DNA from: Tillandsia leiboldiana
Lineage: Eukaryota > Streptophyta > Magnoliopsida > Poales > Bromeliaceae
Reading direction: 5' to 3'
NCBI GenBank assembly: GCA_029204045.2
Contig: JAQNDB010000088.1
Location: forward strand, 1 to 64,000
Length of the DNA stretch: 64,000 nt
Part shown: piece by piece, positions 46,779 to 57,022 of the stretch
Numbering within the stretch: the stretch's first letter is position 1
How the letters are laid out: each line of letters begins with the position of its first letter
Translations under genes and position numbers: made by a program
The notes under the pieces: generated by a model
Told to the model about the DNA's origin: nothing
The model's database searches: none
The model's input: only the letters and a program-made list of their open reading frames with translations

Positions 46779-47634
46779 CCACCCACCTCTCCTCTGTAGC
46801 AGAGAAAGGAAGAAAAGGAAAAAGGAAAAGAAAGGGAAGAAGAGAAAGAGGAAAAAGAGAGAAAGAAATGAAGAAGAAGATGAAGAAGAAGAGGGTTTTG
46901 AGGTGATTTTGGTCTTGGACTCCCCGTTGGTGACCGTGAGAAGCTCGTGGGCGTGCGGCGTGCGACGACGAGGTAAGCAAAAATTCAGTTTTTGAGTTTG
47001 GATTTTGTTGTTGGAGAGCTTTGGGGATTTTAATTGGTTTTTAAAAGCTAAAAATGGATTTTGGGATTTTTCGGATTTATTGGGGATTTTTATTATTCTT
47101 TTTAGCTTTTCCGTCGCCGGCGGCCGCGCGCGCGCGCAACGGCGCACGCGCGGCGCCAGGGTGCTGCTGTTGGCAGCACCCTGCTGCGACGTGCCGCTGG
47201 GCGCGGCACCGCGTGCAGCAAAGTGCTGCACGCGGCGCTGCCAGGCCGCGCGCGGGCGCGCGCGGAATGGCCGCGCGCGGGCGCGCGCGGCACTGCCTGG
47301 CCGCCCGCGGGCGCGCGCGGCAGGGCCGCGCGCGGGCCTGCGCAGGCGCGCGGGCGCGCGCAGCGCAGTGGGCTGCGCGCGCAGCGCCGCTGGGCGCCGC
47401 AAGCAGTGCCGTTGGGCGCCGCGCGCAGCGCCGCAGGGCGCTGCGCGGCGCGCTCTGTCACCGCACAGCAGGTCGCTGCGCGGCGCGACCTGGTTTGGCG
47501 CCGCGCGGCAGGCCTCCCTCGTCGCACGGCAGGGTTTTTCGACGCTCGGCGTGCTCCCGGACAGCGGGCTGCACCTCGGTTTGCGTGCCGGTGCTGTTTT
47601 TCGCCGTCGGGCGTCGCCTTCGCCGTCGGCGTTG

Positions 47635-47745
47635 TTTTCGCAGGATTTTTCGCGAGCGGTTTCGCTAGCAGTTTTCGCAGGGTTTTTCGCGAGCGGTTTC
47701 GCTAGCAGTTTTCGCAGGGTTTTTCGCGAGCGGTTTCGCTAGCAG
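47635..47745 (+). repeat. 37-bp tandem repeat, three units (E7 5' LTR)
   Basis: Units begin TTTTCGCAGG and end CGCTAGCAG. The same three units are in the 3' LTR at 54052-54162. Confidence 0.9.
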
Positions 47746-48750
47746 TTTTTGCGGGGTTTTCGCGAGCAGTTTCGCAGGATTTCGCGAGCTGTTTTCGCAA
47801 GCAGTTTTCGAGCTGTTTTTCGCCGCCGCGCGCTGTTTTTCGCCGACGGAGCTGTTTTTCGCCGTCGGGCGCAGTTTTTCGCCGACGGAGCAGTTTTTCG
47901 CAAGCTGTTTTCGCAAGCTGGTTTTGAGCAGTTTTTGCAAGCTGTTTGTGAGCAGATTTTTGAGCAGTTTTGCGAGCGGTTTTCGAGCAGTTTTTCGCGA
48001 GCAGATTTTGTGGGGTTTTTTGCGACGCGTGCTGTTTTTCGCCGACGGAGGCTGGTTTTCGCCGCCGCGAGCTGTTTTCGCCGTCAGAGTCTGTTTTTCG
48101 CCGTCGGGCGCTGGTTTTCGCTGACGGAGGCTGTTTTCGCCGATGGAGGCTGTTTTTTCGCCGTCGGATGCTCGGTTTTCGACCGTTTGATTGATTTTGC
48201 GATTTCTTCGCTTCTGGCAGCTTGCGGTGCAGTTTTTAGCTTCCGCCGGGGGCGGTTGTGGGTTTTTCCGTCGCGTGGAACCGCAGGCTTGTTTCGGGAC
48301 ATCCGCGGAGCTCGCGGTCATGTGGTTGGGCGCAGCGTGCTCCGTTTTGCGTGCGGACCTCGTGGAGGCAAGGTAATCCCGCTGATCCCAATTGCAAGTG
48401 TCGACAAGCAATTGGTGGCAAGCTGAGGTGGGTTGGTTTTCTCTCCAAGTCTACGGACTTCCTTCTAATTCTATTATGATAGGATTTGCATGCTAGTAGG
48501 TGTATTATTGGAACCTTGACTAGCACCCCTGTCATATGTTGCATGTGTTTAACCAGACCTGTAGAGAACCTTAATCTGGGCTAGGTTCTTTTATGCTTTA
48601 GACATCCCACACTTTTGCATATCCTTCTGGACATAGAGTTCCTCGCCCTGGTGGTGGGCCGAGTGGTCAGGGTGTTGTGGGATGGGTGTTGCATTCGGGC
48701 CGGGGGCCGAGTGGGGTCTGGTGGCTGGGTTAGGCCAGTGTTGGTGTTTT

Positions 48751-48779
48751 GGGAGCCGTTTCAGATAAACGGTGGTCCC
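48751..48779 (+). other. GGGAGCCGTTT...ACGG..TCCC hairpin, copy 1 (E7 5' LTR)
   Basis: GGGA pairs with TCCC and CCGTTT with AAACGG. Related hairpins occur in E2, E4, E9 and E11 LTRs. Confidence 0.6.
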
Positions 48780-48907
48780 GGGAGTTTAGTTTCCGCTGTT
48801 CTTCTCGTCACCATCGTGTCGTGACCGTGGTGCACGTGTGTTAGCAGGACCTTGAACCCAGAACCTTTTTGGACGAACACATGATTTTAGTCAGCCAATG
48901 TTTTCTT

Positions 48908-48978
48908 CCAAACCTCGCAGGGGCGCCTGAGTCCGTTCTTGTTTGATAGGACGAGGGCATGGGCTCTTCGAGGTTTGG
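48908..48978 (+). other. Constant-loop hairpin 1 (E7 5' LTR)
   Basis: Outer stem CCAAACCTCG / CGAGGTTTGG (10 bp, perfect), inner stems GCC/GGC and GTCC/GGAC, loop GTTCTTGTTTGATA. Copy in the 3' LTR at 55316-55376. Confidence 0.72.
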
Positions 48979-49141
48979 ACATTAAACTGGTTTTCAAATG
49001 GTTTCCTAAAGACTAAAAATCATTAAAAGATGAATTTCTCTCGGACCAAATGGTTTCTTAATAAACGTCACAGATGATTCGAGTGGTCTGGGTTCTAAGG
49101 CCTGATTTTCCTTCTTGGGCCGAAAACGACGGGAGGTGACA

Positions 49142-49177
49142 CCTATAGCCTGTTCGTGCTTGATCAGGGCCGTGGGT
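49142..49177 (+). other. Constant-loop hairpin 2 (E7 5' LTR), degenerate
   Basis: ACCTA / TGGGT (one wobble) and GCC / GGC around CTGTTCGTGCTTGATCAGG. The 3' LTR copy keeps CTGTTCTTG. Confidence 0.5.
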
Positions 49178-49326
49178 AGTAGTCACCCGAGGTTTTCGGA
49201 CCCTTTGCGGATTCTAGCTGTGGAACATCTCCAGCCGTGAGTTGTGTGTGTTGAGACAGTTTCCCACTTTAACCGAGAAGGGCCGAATCCCTGAACGGTA
49301 AAGGATCGAAAGCTTCGATAGGCTGA

Positions 49327-49363
49327 GCCTAGAGTCTGTTCTTGTTTGATTGGGGTTCTAGGC
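49327..49363 (+). other. Constant-loop hairpin 3 (E7 5' LTR)
   Basis: GCCTAGA / TCTAGGC (perfect 7 bp) around a loop with CTGTTCTTGTTTGATTGGGG. In the 3' LTR (about 55751-55787) two pairs of the stem are lost. Confidence 0.62.
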
Positions 49364-49436
49364 ACCGGCCCATCGGGAATTTCAGATCTTTGCCGCGTCA
49401 GTCGGTTCTTCTCGCCTATTAGTGGGGTGTTGTTGT

Positions 49437-49464
49437 GGGAGCCGTTTGGAGTGACGGCGGTCCC
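49437..49464 (+). other. GGGAGCCGTTT...ACGGCGGTCCC hairpin, copy 2 (E7 5' LTR)
   Basis: GGGA/TCCC and GCCGT/ACGGC with a two-base bulge. Confidence 0.6.
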
Positions 49465-50093
49465 AGCTGTGGGGTTAGTGTAGTGAGCTTGAGTCGTAGA
49501 GGGTTCTCTGACATAGCTGTGAGAGTGGTTGAGCTATTCATACTCGGGTCGAGGTTCGTTTCCGACTGAGTTATATTTTTGAGCTCGTGTTACCGATCTG
49601 TTTGATCGTGGATTATAGCCTGCTGAGCCTGACATTTCGTGCCAGTTATGAGATACTTGTGATACTTGAGTTCGGTGGGGTCGCTCCCCTCGAGCTACGC
49701 CCCGGGTGCGATGATGATGATACCGAGCCTGACGAGGCTGCGATGATGCGACTAGTTGATACACTAGAGTTCGCTTGAGATTGAGATAGTCCGTGTAGGA
49801 CACCCCACGTAAGACCAAGTCCTGTTTGGGCGTAGTGGCAGTAGTGGAGCGCAGGCTGGACTGGACCTTATGAGGCAGTCATGGAGATTGAGTGTGTATG
49901 CTTGCTGTGCCTTAGTGAGTTGTCCTTTGAGCATAGTACTTGACATATGGTCAGTAGTGAGTGGATGCATACCATCATCTGTGTTCTTTTCCCCATTGAG
50001 CATAGTAGATAGAGGCATGATAGCTGTAGATACTTTCCAGCTTACTTTTCATTATTACAGTCTTATCTGTTATCTTATGCCTCTACTAGACTT

Positions 50094-50160
50094 AGTGGGC
50101 AGACCGTGGTTCTTGGAGACGGTACCCACTGAGAACTACTGTAGGATGTAGTTCTCACAC
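50094..50160 (+). other. E7 5' LTR conserved double hairpin
   Basis: AGTGGG..ACCGT pairs with ACGGT.CCCACT; GAGAACTAC pairs with GTAGTTCTC around TGTAGGAT; then ACACCC. About 500 nt before the LTR end. Confidence 0.72.
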
Positions 50161-50602
50161 CCTCTGTCGGTGACAGGTTGCTGAGGCTTTTCTTCCGTTC
50201 CTGCCGAGCTGACTGGACGGACCGAGGACAGGGAGTCGCGTGATAGTTCCCTACCAGCTTTATTACCTTAGAGTGAGGTAGATGTACCATCCCGGATTGT
50301 GGGAGTTGTTTATGTGTTGTTGTATTACTAGTTCAGTTGTCTCCCTTTTGGATTTGTAGATGTTGTATAGGTGGACTTCTACTTGTATCATCATGTTTGG
50401 GGAGATAGACTATGTTTTATTTCTCAGCTTCTAGTAGTGAGATTTTATATTACAGCTTTCTTACTCGCTCTGATATCTGTATAGCTGTAGTTCTGTCTCT
50501 TGCAGGTTAGACGCTTCGTCTGTACGGCAGTTTCCGTACAGATGGCGGGTCTGTTAGCGAGCCCGGGTCGCAGTTTCGACCCCGGGGCGTGACAGATTAG
50601 AG

Positions 50603-50619
50603 TGGTATCAGAGCCTAGG
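50603..50619 (+). other. E7 primer-binding site
   Basis: TGGTATCAGAGCCTAGG, 8 nt after the LTR. Confidence 0.93.
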
Positions 50620-50772
50620 ATGTAGGTCATTGAGGACTTAGAAACCCTAGGCTTGTGGATGGACATTAGGATGACTACGTGAGAGTCGTGACTTTTAGCG
50701 AGAGTCCAGATTGAGTTTTACCTCTCCCTAGGGTTGGGATGAGTGATTTGACATGTTATTCTTTCAAAGTGA

Positions 50773-50796
50773 TTATGTTGGCTGCAGACAATATAA
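50773..50796 (+). other. E7 leader hairpin with palindromic CTGCAG loop
   Basis: Stem TTATGTTG / CAATATAA (one C-to-T change leaves a G-U pair), loop GCTGCAGA, about 154 nt after the primer site. Confidence 0.75.
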
Positions 50797-50889
50797 TACT
50801 TTAGAAAGGATAACAAGTTTTAGACTCTCGTTGGATTGGGTCGCGGGGCTGTTTTGTTCTGACGTTTGTTTTGGCTGCAGTTACCTGCG

Positions 50890-52142
50890 ATGCCGCCGAG
50901 GCGTCATGCAGCGACGAGTGGGCGTTTGACCGTAGCTGAGGAGCCCGAGCGGCGAGAGGCCGAGCAGGCCAGGCAGAGTGAGGTACAGGAGCTGCGGGCT
51001 CAGGTGGCCCAGATGACTGAGGCGTTGTGGCGCCAAGAGGAGGCGGCCAAGCGCCAGGAGGAAAACATGGAGCGTATGATGAGGGTGCTTGAGCAGAGGA
51101 CACCTTCAGCACCACCTCCAGTAGCGACTTCGTCGACCTCGTCACAGATTCCTCCATTGACAGAGACAGAGCAGAGGGAGCTCATGGATCGACTACCTTT
51201 ATCAACCAGTTTCATCCCCCGCGGTTCTCAGGTCAGAGTTCGGAGCCGTGGGAGGTTGAGAACTGGATCGCAGCCATGGAAAAATTGTTTGAGAACCTCT
51301 TCATCAGGGAAGAACATCAGGTACATTTGGGGGCGCACTTTTTGGAGGGGGACACCGAGACTTGGTGGCGTCGAGTCCGCCCAGTTGGACCGCCAGGGGT
51401 TCAGTTGTTGACGTGGCCAGAGTTCCGAGCTTTGCTACGCGGGGCTTATTTTCCTGATAGTGCAAAGCAGAAGCTAGAAGGGGATCTTCGACGTTTACAA
51501 CAGGGTGATCGACCACTTCAGGAGTACATTCGGGAGTTCCAGAAATTGTTGAACAGTGTGCCGCATGTTGCCCCCGATGAGGCTCAGAGGGTGGATCTGT
51601 TTGAGAGAGGTCTGCACCAGGATATCTATCACCTTGTTCACTCGCACCGCTCACCGACTTTGGATGCGGCCATAGAGCGTGCTCGGTGGGTTTCCCGGGG
51701 CAGGGCAGTTATGTCAGAGAGGGACGGAGCGCCAGGGGCCAGCTCCGGGGTTAGGCATCCAGTGCCGCCTGATTTTGGACAGTCGAGTAGATCGAGATCC
51801 CCGGGGCCGCCACCATCCCAGTCTGAGAGGCGTGGATTTCAGAGGAGACGGAGATCAGGAGTTCCCCCACAGCCGAGGCACCAGCAGCGGTATCAGGATG
51901 GGTGTGTCATTTGCGGTGGACCACATGCAGTGCAGCAGTGTGACCATAGGCAGGGGCGATGCTTTTCGTGTGGACAGACTGGACATTTTCAGGCAGCATG
52001 TCCTCGGGTAGTACTTACCGTGATGACGCTTGCGACGACACCCCCGCTACCTCTTCCGGAAGAAGGAGCTCCTCCGACTTACCGTCAGCGAGATGAGGCC
52101 ACGACGTCGAGGCAGTCAGGACGACGACCACCTACATCGTGA
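50890..52142 (+). pseudogene. E7 gag with one frameshift
   Basis: Starts MPPRRHAATSGRLT, then a charged Arg/Glu/Gln-rich, likely coiled-coil segment (about residues 25-70). Near 51195 one base is missing compared with E5, moving the frame. It continues as FHPPRFSG, WIAAMEKLFENLF, LEGDTETWWRRVRP, FPDSAKQKLEGDL and the Gag-core end, then an Arg/Gln-rich hinge, a CVICGGPH stretch and a CCHC knuckle CFSCGQTGHFQAAC. The stop is at 52140-52142, with no protease following. Repaired it would be a normal Gag length (about 415 residues). The missing base may postdate insertion. Confidence 0.88.
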
Positions 52143-52566
52143 GGATGATTTTGGGTTGCCCGATTGGCGGGCGCCAAGATAGCGGATCGCTTGGTACTTG
52201 GTATGACTTCCTTTCCTTGTTGTTGAGATCAGAGTTTTGCACCCTGCATGGTTCGAGTTGGTGGATTGTAGATATTGGGGTGCAGCCACACCAGGGACAG
52301 CTTCAACATCTCTCTCTTTGTTTTCTCGTCTTGACGCCGAAACTGGCGAACGGGACGAAAATTTTCAAAGGGCTACTCCAGAAATGGAGACGATGCTGGA
52401 ACCTGTTCTTGTTTGATTGGGGTGAAGGCATCGGTCTTTTGGAATTTTCGGACTTTTCGCAATTTCGGCTGCTTCCCAAATAGAGAGTTGAGGTTGATGA
52501 TGTTCCTGATGTAGGGCTTCCTTGTGGTAGGAGATGTGTTTTGGGTTTCGGGGACGAAACCTTTTT
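52143..52566 (+). other. E7 internal tail between gag and polypurine tract
   Basis: About 420 bp with no pol homology that I can see. Its start (CGCCCGATTGGCGGGCGCCA) matches E2 near 12998-13016, implying descent from an E2-like internal region with pol lost. A constant-loop hairpin lies at 52387-52436 (AGAC and GATGC pairing GCATC and GTCT). The tail ends with GTTTCG-GGGA-CGAAAC. Confidence 0.7.
52387..52436 (+). other. Constant-loop hairpin inside E7 internal tail
   Basis: AGACGATGC faces GCATC-G-GTCT, inner ACC/GGT, loop TGTTCTTGTTTGATTGG. Outside the LTRs, so the motif is not only an LTR feature. Confidence 0.6.
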
Positions 52567-52580
52567 GAAGGAGGGGAGAG
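52567..52580 (+). other. E7 polypurine tract
   Basis: GAAGGAGGGGAGAG directly before TGTAGAG. Confidence 0.9.
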
Positions 52581-55315
52581 TGTAGAGCACCGGGTCTTCG
52601 GATGGCGCGCCGACCGCACATGGTGTCGTAGAGCAGAGAGTTGCCTTGGGCAGGTTGCATTTGAGTTTACAGTTGATGCCAGGATGATTCGGATCAACGC
52701 AGAAGCTCCAGCTTGTTTCGAGGTTTTTCCGGGCTTTGTATGCCAATTGAGGATGAGATCTGGAAATTACCGGCTTCACAGTGGAGTGCCGGAAATTCTG
52801 GAACACTTGGAACAGGTGTATTATCAGATTACAGCGGAGTTTGGGAGGTTCCGGACTGACGCGGAGGATCCGGAGGCAAAAAGTGAGTCAGAACTGGTAG
52901 TTTCGGAGCCGGTTTTTGATTTGAGCACCCCGACTCAACGGATGAGCTTTTTGAAGAGAAAAAGCTGTGAGCGCGTGTACTTTCGATTTACAGCGGAATT
53001 CGGGAGGTTCCGGACAGCGGCGGAGAGCCCGAAGGCAAAAAGTGAGTTGGAGTTGGGCTTTTTGGAATATTTTATTAATTTAATTAGTAGCTTTGCTAAT
53101 TAAAGGGAGTCTTCTCTGCTTGAAGTCTGGGAGTGTGGAGTGAGGGGAGTGGGTTGGATTGGTTTTTAATTGAGCTTAGGACATTAATTAAGATTTTAAT
53201 TAAAGTCCCTTTTCTTTAATTAAAGCTTTATGCTTTATAAAAGCCACCCACCTCTCCTCTGTAGCAGAGAAAGGAAGAAAAGGAAAAAGGAAAAGAAAGG
53301 GAAGAAGAGAAAGAGGAAAAAGAGAGAAAGAAAGGAAGAAGAGGGTTTTGAGGTGATTTTGGTCTTGGACTCCCCGTTGGTGACCGTGAGAAGCTCGTGG
53401 GCGTGCGGCGTGCGACGACGAGGTAAGCAAAAATTCAGTTTTTGAGTTTGGATTTTGTTGTTGGAGAGCTTTGGGGATTTTAATTGGTTTTTAAAAGCTA
53501 AAAATGGATTTTGGGATTTTTCAGATTTATTGGGGATTTTTATTATTCTTTTTAGCTTTTCCGTCGCCGGCGGCCGCGCGCGCGCGCAACGGCGCACGCG
53601 CGGCGCCAGGGTGCTGCTGTTGGCAGCACCCTGCGGCGACGTGCCGCTGGGCGCGGCGACGTGCCGCTGGGCGCGGCGCCGCGTGCAGCAAAGTGCTGCA
53701 CGCGGCGCTGCCAGGCCGCGCGCAGGCGCGCGCGGCACTGCCTGGCCGCGCGCGGGCGCGCGCGGCATGACCGCGCGCGGCAGGGCCGCGCGCGGGCCTG
53801 CGCGGGCGCGCGGGCGCGCGCAGTGACGCTGGGCGCCGCGCGCAGCGCCGCAGGGCGCTGCGCGGCGCGCTCTATCACCGCGCAGCAGGTCGCTGCGCGG
53901 CGCGACCTGGTTTGGCGCCGCGCGGCGGGCCTCCCTCGTCGCACGGCAGGGTTTTTCAACGCTCGGCGTGCTCCCGGACAGCGGGCTGCACCTCGGTTTG
54001 CGTGCCGGCGCTGTTTTTCGCCATCGGGCGTCGCCTTCGCCGTCGGCGTTGTTTTCGCAGGATTTTTCGCGAGCGGTTTCGCTAGCAGTTTTCGCAGGGT
54101 TTTTCGCGAGCGGTTTCGCTAGCAGTTTTCGCAGGGTTTTTCGCGAGCGGTTTCGCTAGCAGTTTTCGCGGGGTTTTCGCGAGCAGATTCGCAGGATTTC
54201 GCGAGCTGTTTTCTCAAGCAGTTTTTGAGCTGTTTTTCGCCGCCGCGCGCTGTTTTTCGCCGACGGAGCTGTTTTTCGCCGTCGGGCGCAGTTTTTCGCC
54301 GACGGAGCAGTTTTTCGCAAGCTGTTTTCGCAAGCCGGTTTTGAGCAGTTTTTGCAAGCAGTTTGTGAGCAGATTTTTGAGCAGTTTTGCGAGCGGTTTT
54401 CGAGCAGTTTTTCGCGAGCAGATTTTGTGCGGTTTTTCACGACGCGCGCTATTTTTCGCCGACGGAGGCTGGTTTTCGCCGTCAGAGTCTGTTTTTCGCC
54501 GTCGGGCGCTGGTTTTCGCTGACGGAGGCTGTTTTCGCCGACGGAGGCTATTTTTTCGCCGTCGGATGCTCAGTTTTCGACCGTTTGATTGATTTTGCGA
54601 TTTCTTCGCTTCTGGTAGCTTGCGGTGCGGTTTTTAGCTTCCGCCGGGGGCGGTTGTGGGTTTTTCCGTTGCGTGGACCCGCAGGCTTGTTTCGGGACAT
54701 CCGCGGAGCGCGCGGTCGTGTGGTTGGGCGCAGCGTGATCCGTTTTACGTTCGGACCTCGTGGAGGCAAGGTAATCCCGCTGAGCTCAATTGCAAGTGTC
54801 GACAAGCAATTGGTGGCAAGCTGAGGTGGGTTGGTTTTCTCTCCAAGTCTACGGACTTCCTTCTAATTCTATTATGATAGGATTTGCATGCTAGTAGGTG
54901 TATTATTGGAACCTTGACTAGCACCCCTGTCATATGTTGCATGTGTTTAACCAGACCTGTAGAGAACCTTAATCTGGGCTAGGTTCTTTTATGCTTTAGA
55001 CATCCCACACTTTTGCATATCCTTCTGGACATAGAGTTCCTCGCCCTGGTGGTGGGCCGAGTGGTCAGGGTGTTGTGGGATGGGTGTTGCACTCGGGCTG
55101 AGGGCCGAGTGGGGTCTGGTGGCTGGGTTAGGCCAGTGTTGGTGTTTTGGGAGCCGTTTCAGATAAACGGTGGTCCCGGGAGTTTAGTTTCCGCTGTTCT
55201 TCTCGTCACCATCGTGTCGTGACCGTGGTGCACGTGTGTTAGCAGGACCTTGAACCCAGAACCTTTTTGGACGAACACATGATTTTAGTCAGCCAATGTT
55301 TTCTTCCAAACCTCG

Positions 55316-55376
55316 CAGGGGCGCCTGAGTCCGTTCTTGTTTGATAGGACGAGGGCATGGGCTCTTCGAGGTTTGG
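55316..55376 (+). other. Constant-loop hairpin 1 (E7 3' LTR)
   Basis: Same arms and loop as 48908-48978. Confidence 0.7.
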
Positions 55377-56515
55377 ACATTAAACTGGTTTTCAAATGGT
55401 TTCCTAAAGACTAAAAATCATTAAAAGATGAATTTCTCTCAGACCAAATGGTTTCTTAATAAACGTCACTGTTTCTTATAAACTTATCCACCCGAGATGA
55501 TTCGAGTGGTCTGGGTTCTAAGGCCTGATTTTTCTTCTTGGGCCGAAAACGACGGGAGGTGACACCTATAGCCTGTTCTTGCTTGATCAGGGCCGTGGGT
55601 AGTAGTCACCCGAGGTTTTTGGACCCTTTGCGGATTCTAGCTGTGGAGCATCTCCAGCCGTGAGTTGTGTGTGTTGAGACAGTTTCCCACTTTAACCGAG
55701 AAGGGTCGAATCCCTGAACGGTAAAGGATCGAAAGCTTCGATAGGCTGAGCATAGAGTCTGTTCTTGTTTGATTGGGGTTCTTGGCACCGGCCCATCGGG
55801 ATTTTCGGATCTTTGCCGCGTCAGTCGGTTCTTCTCGCCTATGAGTGGGGTGTTGTTGTGGGAGCCGTTTGGAGTGACGGCGGTCCCAGCTGTGGGGTTA
55901 GTGTAGTGAGCTTGAGTCGTAGAGGGTTCTCCGACATAGCTGTGAGAGTGGTTGAGCTATTCATACTCGGGTCGAGGTTCGTTTCCGACTGAGTTATGTT
56001 TTTGAGCTCGTGTTACCGATCTGTTTGATCGTGGATTATAGCCTGCTGAGCCTGACATTTCGTGCTAGTTATGAGATACTTGTGATACTTGAGTTCGGTG
56101 GGGTCGCTCCCCTCGAGCTACGCCCCGGGTGCGATGATGATGATACCGAGCCTGACGAGGCTGCGATGATGCGACTAGTTGATACACTAGAGTTCGCTTG
56201 AGATTGAGATAGTCCGTGTAGGACACCCCACGTAAGACCAAGTCCTGTTTGGGCGTAGTGGCAGTAGTGGAGCGCAGGATGGACTGGACCTTATGAGGCA
56301 GTCATGGAGATTGAGTGTGTATGCTTGCTGTGCCTTAGTGAGTTGTCCTTTGAGCATAATACTTGACATATGGTCAGTAGTGAGTGGATGCATACCATCA
56401 TCTGTGTTCTTTTCCCCATTGAGCATAGTAGATAGAGGCATGATAGCTGTAGATACTTTCCAGCTTACTTTTCATTATTACAGTCTTATCTGTTATCTTA
56501 TGCCTCTAGTAGACT

Positions 56516-56582
56516 TAGTGGGCAGACCGTGGTTCTTGGAGACGGTACCCACTGAGAACTACTGTAGGATGTAGTTCTCACA
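56516..56582 (+). other. E7 3' LTR conserved double hairpin
   Basis: Identical in structure to 50094-50160. Confidence 0.72.
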
Positions 56583-57017
56583 CCCTCTGTCGGTGACAGG
56601 TTGCTGAGGCTTTTCTTCCGTTCCTGCCGAGCTGACTGGAGGGACCGAGGACAGGGAGTCGCGTGATAGTTCCCTACCAGCATTTGTTACCTTAGAGTGA
56701 GGTAGATGTACCATCCCGGATTGTGGGAGTTGTTTATGTGTTGTTGTATTACTAGTTCAGTTGTCTCCCTTTTGGATTTGTAGATGTTGTATAGGTGGAC
56801 TTCTACTTGTATCATCATGTTTGGGGAGATAGACTATGTTTTATTTCTCAGCTTCTAGTAGTGAGATTTTATATTACAGCTTTCTTACCCGCTCTGATAT
56901 CTGTATAGCTGTAGTTCTGTCTCTTGCAGGTTAGACGCTTCGTCTGTACGGCAGTTTCCGTACAGATGGCGGGTCTGTTAGCGAGCCCGGGTCGCAGTTT
57001 CGACCCCGGGGCGTGAC

Positions 57018-57022
57018 ATAAT
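57018..57022. repeat. Right target-site duplication of E7 (TAATG)
   Basis: Matches 46111-46115. Confidence 0.92.

Larger units (their letters stand above)
46116..50594 (+). repeat. E7 5' LTR, 4479 bp
   Basis: TGTAGAGTACC...GGGGCGTGACA; its start is alike to E5. TATA at 46771-46778, splice-donor-like GAGGTAAGC (46970-46978), CG-rich tract (47110-47520), 37-bp tandem (47635-47745) and a longer TTTTTCGCCGACGG-type repeat field (47815-48180). Then GGGA..TCCC hairpins (48751-48779, 49437-49464), constant-loop hairpins (48908-48978, 49142-49177, 49327-49363), CTCGAG motif (49677-49710), double hairpin (50094-50160) and terminal hairpins (50509-50594). Long frames around 47005-48426 come from GC-rich repeats. 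Confidence 0.95.
46116..57017 (+). mobile_element. E7: complete gag-only LTR retrotransposon (TR-GAG-like)
   Basis: LTRs 46116-50594 and 52581-57017, only 1986 bp between them, TAATG duplications outside. Primer site, CTGCAG hairpin, gag and polypurine tract are present; protease, RT, RNase H and integrase are absent. This layout matches the plant gag-only class called TR-GAG. The LTRs are a few percent different. It sits in the E9 LTR. Confidence 0.94.
52581..57017 (+). repeat. E7 3' LTR, 4437 bp
   Basis: Same layout as the 5' LTR. Differences include loss of a GAAGAA run (about 53335), shorter GC-rich repeats (about 53780-53830) and a 26-bp insertion near 55470. Double hairpin at 56516-56582, TATA at 53236, constant-loop hairpins at 55316, about 55564 and about 55751. 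Confidence 0.95.

Noticed and set aside
47005..48426. Long overlapping open frames (up to 245 codons) on both strands in the E7 5' LTR, repeated at 53455-54824
   Set aside because: They come from GC-rich tandem repeats lacking stops; composition is Arg/Ala/Phe repeats, they are open in several frames at once and lie inside LTRs.
51190..51280. Programmed frameshift in E7 gag
   Set aside because: Lies in the middle of the Gag core, no slippery site or downstream structure seen, and E5 has the extra base that restores the frame; simple deletion is more likely.
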